Below are positions 6,855 to 10,312 of a stretch of 10,312 nt of DNA, one piece after another. Every line of letters begins with the position of its first letter. The stretch's first letter is position 1. The notes below the pieces were generated by a model. It made no database searches and was not told the origin of the DNA. It worked only from the letters and a program-made list of their open reading frames with translations. Source of the stretch: Angelakisella sp. (lineage in GTDB: Bacteria; Bacillota; Clostridia; Oscillospirales; Ruminococcaceae); assembly GCA_022794295.1 (NCBI GenBank), contig JAAWEO010000055.1, positions 1 to 10,312 of the forward strand, written 5' to 3'. Both the position numbers and the translations under genes were made by a program.

Positions 6855-6890
6855 GGCAGATCTCTCCTTTTTACTGTCAGTCGCCAGCCT

Positions 6891-7961
6891 TTACCAAACG
6901 GAAGGCTGCTTGTGGCCGGGGTTTGCGGTGACGGTCACAGGGCCCACCGACTCCCCGGGGCGCAGCAGCCGCCCCATTACCACGAACCGCTGGTTGCTGG
7001 TCTTGCCGTAGGCCCGGGTGCAGGTGGACAGGGTGACGATCTTATCCGAGGCGTCTACATCCACATCGAAGCTGTGGCGGCTCCGCCGCCGGGCCTCGCT
7101 GATGATGTAGTTCATGTCCCCCTCGGAGGCGATGTAGTTAAAGGCCAGCTCGGTGTAGAAGCAGGCGAAGATCTTCACGGTAAATTCTCCGCCCTCGGCG
7201 GTGGAATAATAGAAGTAGGGGTAGCTTTGGGCCATGGAGAGCCAGTGGTACCCGGTCAGCTGGGCGAACATCACATCCCCGGAATAGCCAATGCGGGGGG
7301 AGGCGCTGTAGTTGGTCCAGTTGTGCCCGTAGATCACGGTATTGCTGGACAGCCCCGAGGCCGAGGCGCTGGTCTGGGTGGTGGGATTGGTCCAGATGAC
7401 CCCGTTGTAGCTGTACTGCTTATCATACCCCAGGTGGGTGTAATAGTTGATGTCGTAGACGTTCTGGACAATGGGCCAGTTGATGTTGGTGCCCGGCACC
7501 CGCAGCCAGCCCACCACATCGCTGTTGATCCCCTTCCAGTAGGAGATCTGGTCCGCCCCGCTGTACCCGTAGGCGGAGGCATTGAACACCCCGGTGGCCG
7601 GGGAGACCCAGCCTGTCCCGCCGGTGGAGGTGTTTGCGGTGGCAGCCTGCCGGCGCTCCTCCCACTGGTCGTGGAAGGTCTTGGAAAGCTCCGAGGCATT
7701 CATGGACTCGGCGGCCAGCCCGTCCTCCACCAGGTCGGCAAAGGCGTTCTGCTCCTGGGTATAGGCCACGGCGGCGGCAGCCACCGCCTCTGCGCGGGCA
7801 GCGGCCTCTGCCTCGGCGGCCAGACGGGCCTGCTCGGCGGAATAGGCCCGCCACACCCCAAAGCCTCCCACGGCGACAGCGGCGCACAAAAGCCCCGCCA
7901 GGAGCTTTCCCGCCCCCTTCTTCCCTGTTTTTGCTGCGTATTTCATGGTGGTCCCTGACAT
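6891..7961 (-). CDS. Class B sortase
   Basis: This is a 356-aa membrane-bound transpeptidase. A short basic N-terminus (KYAAKTGKKGAGK) precedes one membrane helix (about 19-37). An Ala/Glu-rich helical stalk (about 41-105) leads to the catalytic domain (about 135-335). Class B features are DVVGWLRVPGTNINWPIVQ (148-166), the catalytic His in VIYGHNW (H213), Cys in TLSTCTRAYG (C314) and Arg in NQRFVVMGRL (R325). The Cys-to-Arg spacing of 11 residues and the SxC(T) context agree with SrtB. The protein is about 100 residues longer than a typical SrtB because of the stalk and a C-terminal tail. Its function is to attach secreted proteins to the cell wall or to join pilin-like subunits. No protein with a recognisable sorting signal is in this window. 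Start: ATG at 7961, after GGGAGG (12 nt); an alternative ATG at 7946 follows AGGGA by 5 nt. A strong promoter lies at 8038-8066. Confidence 0.93.
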   Translation of the reverse strand: MSGTTMKYAAKTGKKGAGKLLAGLLCAAVAVGGFGVWRAYSAEQARLAAEAEAAARAEAVAAAAVAYTQEQNAFADLVEDGLAAESMNASELSKTFHDQWEERRQAATANTSTGGTGWVSPATGVFNASAYGYSGADQISYWKGINSDVVGWLRVPGTNINWPIVQNVYDINYYTHLGYDKQYSYNGVIWTNPTTQTSASASGLSSNTVIYGHNWTNYSASPRIGYSGDVMFAQLTGYHWLSMAQSYPYFYYSTAEGGEFTVKIFACFYTELAFNYIASEGDMNYIISEARRRSRHSFDVDVDASDKIVTLSTCTRAYGKTSNQRFVVMGRLLRPGESVGPVTVTANPGHKQPSVW

Positions 7962-8037
7962 GATGATACGATACCTCCCAAAGGCGGTCCCCTGTTTTTT
8001 CTTCCAAGGCGCACCCCGCCATTTTGTTTACCATGGT

Positions 8038-8066
8038 ATTATAGCACAGTCAGCGGCGTTTGAAAA
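8038..8066 (-). promoter_or_regulatory. Sortase promoter, extended -10
   Basis: On the minus strand a perfect TATAAT (8043-8038) is preceded by TGC, making an extended -10. A 17-bp spacer separates it from TTTTCA (8066-8061, 4 of 6 to TTGACA). It lies about 77 nt before the sortase ATG, in the AT-rich part of the 177-bp gap after the phage genes. It should drive the sortase and lipoprotein genes independently of the baseplate genes. I see no convincing terminator between the DUF2313 gene and this promoter. Confidence 0.75.
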
Positions 8067-8138
8067 TAGCAAAAATGCGTTTCTCCGGGATATAAGCCGA
8101 TTTTTTCGCCACCCGGGCCCCAGAACCTCCCTTCGGGC

Positions 8139-8642
8139 TCACCCTGCGGCCTCCTCCAGCTCCACCGTCAGGTGGGCGGGCAGCAGCTCCCGGGCCCGCC
8201 GGATGCACTCCCCGGCGTCCCTGTACCCCTCCCCCAGGGCGGTGACCCGCACCCTCAGCCGCCGGGAGGCGATATCCTCCTCCACCTCCCCTATGATCCC
8301 CACCGCCGCCAGGAGCTCTGCCGCCCCGGCCGGGGTGCGGTTGGGCTCCCCCAGGGCCAGCAGCGCCAGCACCCCCTTCCGCCGGGCCTCGGGGGAGGCC
8401 TCCGGCCTGGGTGGAATTCCCAGCAGCCCCTCCCATTCCTCCAGCCTTTCCTGGGAGCAGCTCAGGGGCCACCAGTCCTGCTCCAACCGGTCAAGAAGCT
8501 CCCGGAGCAGCTGAAAGCCATACTGGCAGGCCCGCATTTCGCACCGCACCAGGGTCCCATTGTCCAGGTCATAGATGCCCAGGGCGGTCATATCCCGGTA
8601 CATCTGGCTTTTAGGCAGGTCCAACACCGGATTGTAGCTCAT
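8139..8642 (-). CDS. Phage tail protein, DUF2313 (YmfQ / Mu gp48-like)
   Basis: This 167-aa protein fits the DUF2313 family, found directly after baseplate J genes in Mu-like and PBSX-like tails. The support is position and features: the pattern of a Trp/Leu-rich segment (LLRELLDRLEQDWWPLSC, 45-62), then EEWEGLLGIPP, then TPAGAAELLAAVG, then a short beta-rich end (LLPAHLTVELEE). It would help build the tail baseplate or tip. Its ATG overlaps the J gene stop codon by 4 nt (ATGA), with GGAGGG 6-7 nt upstream, so translation is coupled. In typical tail clusters a tail fibre or hypothetical tail gene follows; here a 177-bp gap and a cellular-type sortase gene follow instead. Confidence 0.8.
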   Translation of the reverse strand: MSYNPVLDLPKSQMYRDMTALGIYDLDNGTLVRCEMRACQYGFQLLRELLDRLEQDWWPLSCSQERLEEWEGLLGIPPRPEASPEARRKGVLALLALGEPNRTPAGAAELLAAVGIIGEVEEDIASRRLRVRVTALGEGYRDAGECIRRARELLPAHLTVELEEAAG

Positions 8643-9709
8643 GCCTGTCCCTCCATTTTGTTGACCGTCACGTACCCGTCCACCAGCAGCTGGTCCTCCC
8701 CGGGTGTGGTGTCCCCGGCGGGAAGGGTGACGGTGCAGTTTTGGACCCCCTGCTGGCTCATGATCATCTGAAAGACCCTGGCCCGGGGAAAGCTCTCCCC
8801 GATCTCCAGGGCGGCCATCTCCCGGATGAAGGCCTGCCGGCAGGCCGAGGCCACCGTGTCATAATCCCAGCCCTCCCGGACCTGGATGGACACCTCCAGC
8901 TCCACCGGAATGGTCTCCGCCTCCCGCACCAGCACATCGATCCCCAGCTCCCGCTGGCCGGCAAACAGCTCCTGAAGGGCAGCCACCCGGTTTGCCCCCA
9001 GGCCTCCGGCGCTGCCGTAAACCACCACATCCAGGGTGCCGCCTCCCCGTTTTACCGGCAGCACCCTGGCCTTTCCCACCTCGGGCTGGGCCAGGGCCAG
9101 GGACTGGTAAAAGCCGGGGCTGCCGCCCACCGCCGGATTCCGGCAGGCAGCCAGCAGGCGGGCCCGGAGCTCCTCGTCGGTTTCCGGGTCGGTGCCCCCC
9201 TGGCAGGCGGTGATCTGGGCCAGCTGGGTAATTCCTGGGGGCGGGGTCACCATAACGGTAATGCTGCCGTTTTTCAGGTTGTACTGGCTCCCCGGCTCCG
9301 CCGCCTGGACCTGGACGATCACACTGGTAAAGCTGGCCCCCATGGTCACATCCTGGACGGTGGTAAAGAGCATGGCCTCCGGGCCCCCGGACTGGACCAC
9401 CGTCCCCGCCGGGATCAGAATGGGGTACCCCGCCGGGGTGCTCCGGCGGAAGGCCACCACCCCCACCGCCCGGGCCCCTTCCTTCCGGACCAGCCCCCGG
9501 AGGGCAGCGTGGCGCTCCAGGGCCTCCCCTGCGGCAGTGGCCGGAAAGGCCTGGCGGGCGGCTTCCTCCGCCTCCTGGCAATAGGTATCCAGCTGGGAGG
9601 CCAGCACCCGCAGCCGGATCATCACATCCGAGGCCCGGTCCGGGGTACACCCCGCCAGGCTGCAATAATAGCTGGTCATCCGTTCCACCAGCTGGTCGTA
9701 ATACTTCAT
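8639..9709 (-). CDS. Baseplate J-like protein
   Basis: This 356-aa protein belongs to the baseplate J family (phage P2 gpJ / Mu gp47 type), a wedge component of contractile tail baseplates. Visible hallmarks are the early conserved beta region with IPAGTVVQSG (99-108), the signature GGTDPETDEELRARLL (171-186), and NPAVGGSPGFYQSLALA (191-207). A C-terminal domain ends in a VDGYVTVNKMEG strand. I start it at ATG 9709, not at an in-frame ATG at 9796. The later site has GGAGG about 9 nt upstream and sits 4 nt after the W gene stop codon, while the earlier one would give an 87-nt overlap. The order W, J, DUF2313 is the usual contractile-tail order. The gene looks intact. Confidence 0.92.
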   Translation of the reverse strand: MKYYDQLVERMTSYYCSLAGCTPDRASDVMIRLRVLASQLDTYCQEAEEAARQAFPATAAGEALERHAALRGLVRKEGARAVGVVAFRRSTPAGYPILIPAGTVVQSGGPEAMLFTTVQDVTMGASFTSVIVQVQAAEPGSQYNLKNGSITVMVTPPPGITQLAQITACQGGTDPETDEELRARLLAACRNPAVGGSPGFYQSLALAQPEVGKARVLPVKRGGGTLDVVVYGSAGGLGANRVAALQELFAGQRELGIDVLVREAETIPVELEVSIQVREGWDYDTVASACRQAFIREMAALEIGESFPRARVFQMIMSQQGVQNCTVTLPAGDTTPGEDQLLVDGYVTVNKMEGQA

Positions 9710-9713
9710 CCTG

Positions 9714-10070
9714 TCACACCTCCGTCGTGATACCGATCTCCTGGCCGCTCCACACAAAGCGGCAGTCCACCCTGGCCCGGTCCGCCTCCGGGTCATACCG
9801 GCAGCAGACCTCTGTCAGGCGCACCCCTGCCATCGGGGCCAGGGCCTCCTCGATCCTCTCCCGGGCGGCAGCCTCCATCTGCTCCCTGCTTCCCCGGGGC
9901 AGGTCAAACAGGCGGCTGCCCAGCTCCGGGTCCAGGGGAAAGCTTCCCCTGGGGATACCAAGACGCAGCCGGATACGCTGGGCAATCTCCTCCGCCCCGG
10001 TAATAGGGATGGTCCACCCCTGTAGCGTCTGTGCCTGATCCCTCCGCTCAAAATCCAATTTTAAATCCAT
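9714..10070 (-). CDS. Baseplate assembly protein W / gp25-like
   Basis: This 118-aa protein is of the GPW/gp25 family, a small lysozyme-like wedge component of contractile tail baseplates. The signature is RLGIPRGSFPLDPELGSRLF (36-55), the common gp25 pattern of a Gly-rich turn followed by PxxG. It continues into helix SREQMEAAARERIEEAL and a closing beta segment (DRARVDCRFVWSG). Length agrees with the family. The start ATG at 10070 has GGGGGTG about 6 nt upstream. It is the first gene of the W-J-DUF2313 set. In most tail clusters another tail gene lies directly upstream, but here at least 240 nt of non-coding, hairpin-rich DNA precede it. Thus it may be the first gene of its transcript. Confidence 0.88.
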   Translation of the reverse strand: MDLKLDFERRDQAQTLQGWTIPITGAEEIAQRIRLRLGIPRGSFPLDPELGSRLFDLPRGSREQMEAAARERIEEALAPMAGVRLTEVCCRYDPEADRARVDCRFVWSGQEIGITTEV

Positions 10071-10079
10071 TTTTTCACC

Positions 10080-10142
10080 CCCTACCCGCCGCTGCGCGGC
10101 GGCCTGATGGCCGCTGACGGACCCTACCCGGCGCTTCGCGCC
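10080..10142. repeat. Two CCCTACCCG + GC-hairpin units
   Basis: CCCTACCCG occurs at 10080-10088 and 10122-10130. Each copy runs into a perfect GC hairpin: CCGCCGC-TGC-GCGGCGG (10086-10102) and GGCGC-TTC-GCGCC (10130-10142). Between them GGCC-TGAT-GGCC (10101-10112) can form a third. These lie immediately upstream of the W gene on the minus strand, so they would be in its leader. They could be RNA structures or binding sites. Confidence 0.6.
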
Positions 10143-10312
10143 TTAACACTGTGCGAATACTTAATGAGTGCCTGGAGTCTTAACGGGCACAAGGCGAAAC
10201 GATTCCCCTGCCTTTGACAGACCGGATAGGGGTAACTCCTACCAATCTAAGACTCCAGGTACCGCCTATCGCCCCGCACACACCCTCGTAGGGTCTAAAG
10301 TTTAGGGCCGCC
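10143..10312. ncRNA. Candidate structured RNA with 12-bp stem and pseudoknot (cut by window edge)
   Basis: No gene is visible in this stretch. CCTGGAGTCTTA (10171-10182) is the exact reverse complement of TAAGACTCCAGG (10248-10259), giving a 12-bp stem around 65 nt. Inside, AAGGC (10191-10195) pairs with GCCTT (10210-10214). The loop segment CCCCT (10205-10209) pairs with AGGGG (10228-10232), the geometry of an H-type pseudoknot. Further out, ACCCT-CGT-AGGGT (10282-10294) and CTAAA-G-TTTAG (10295-10305) form two more hairpins. The composition is less GC-rich than the genes. I recognise no known RNA family. The strand is undetermined, since the stems exist on both strands. That it is an RNA is inference from structure density. 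Confidence 0.4.

Noticed and set aside
6912..7958. Plus-strand 348-residue open frame opposite the sortase gene
   Set aside because: It is a Gly/Pro/Val-rich antisense shadow; the minus strand carries the full sortase catalytic triad.
7423..8034. Small leader peptide starting MVNKMAG just after the sortase promoter
   Set aside because: Its ATG lies only a few bases after the -10 box without a ribosome site, and the rest is an out-of-frame copy of the sortase gene.
8639..9796. ATG at 9796 as the start of the J gene
   Set aside because: It adds 29 residues of Arg-rich sequence overlapping the W gene by 83 or more nt. The ATG at 9709 has GGAGG and follows the W stop codon directly.
10143..10312. 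tRNA, group I or group II intron, T-box or tmRNA at the right edge
   Set aside because: None of the diagnostic motifs I know (tRNA TTCGA loop, group II domain V, T-box AGGGTGG, tmRNA tag region) is visible on either strand.
1..10312. CRISPR array, insertion sequence or transposase
   Set aside because: No regularly spaced direct repeats with unique spacers, no transposase or integrase gene, and no terminal inverted repeat pair flanking a gene were seen.

Overview
The window is GC-rich (roughly 60-65 % by eye), and every gene I accept lies on the minus strand. It suggests a high-GC Clostridia chromosome, for example the Oscillospiraceae. The reasons are the pairing of an NfnAB-type electron-bifurcating transhydrogenase with a class B sortase and a 3D-domain lipoprotein, strong AGGAGG-type ribosome sites, and sigma-A-like promoters. 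The taxonomy is inference.

Reading along the minus strand from right to left: (1) 10312-10071 is non-coding DNA packed with perfect inverted repeats, including a 12-bp stem enclosing a possible pseudoknot and two CCCTACCCG-plus-hairpin units. (2) 10070-8139 holds three tightly coupled phage tail baseplate genes: a W/gp25-like protein, a baseplate J-like protein and a DUF2313 (YmfQ/gp48-like) protein. No other tail genes are visible. (3) 8138-7962 is a spacer with a strong extended -10 promoter. It drives a class B sortase (7961-6891) and a surface lipoprotein with a C-terminal 3D domain (about 6854-5091). The lipoprotein's only good signal peptide requires an ATC start codon. (4) A predicted promoter at 5107-5078 and a hairpin-bearing leader precede a four-gene operon. 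The operon encodes nfnA, nfnB (GTGA overlap), an unknown 296-aa protein with a Pro-rich tail and basic C-terminus, and a membrane-anchored 468-aa protein that I read as carrying a degenerate NERD nuclease-like domain. (5) 409-1 is non-coding. It contains strong palindromes, an intrinsic terminator that ends the operon (224-194), and what looks like the 3' part of a structured RNA on the plus strand that ends in a closing stem and a T-run near 240.

Functionally, NfnAB couples NADH and reduced ferredoxin to NADP+ reduction in the cytoplasm. The two downstream genes are probably co-transcribed with it but have no known link. The sortase and lipoprotein probably form a cell-surface unit. The baseplate genes are either the end of a prophage or tail-like cluster extending beyond the right edge, or a remnant.

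The parts I cannot explain from known families are the structured non-coding DNA at both edges, the 296-aa protein, the large N-terminal part of the lipoprotein, and the middle of the 468-aa protein.
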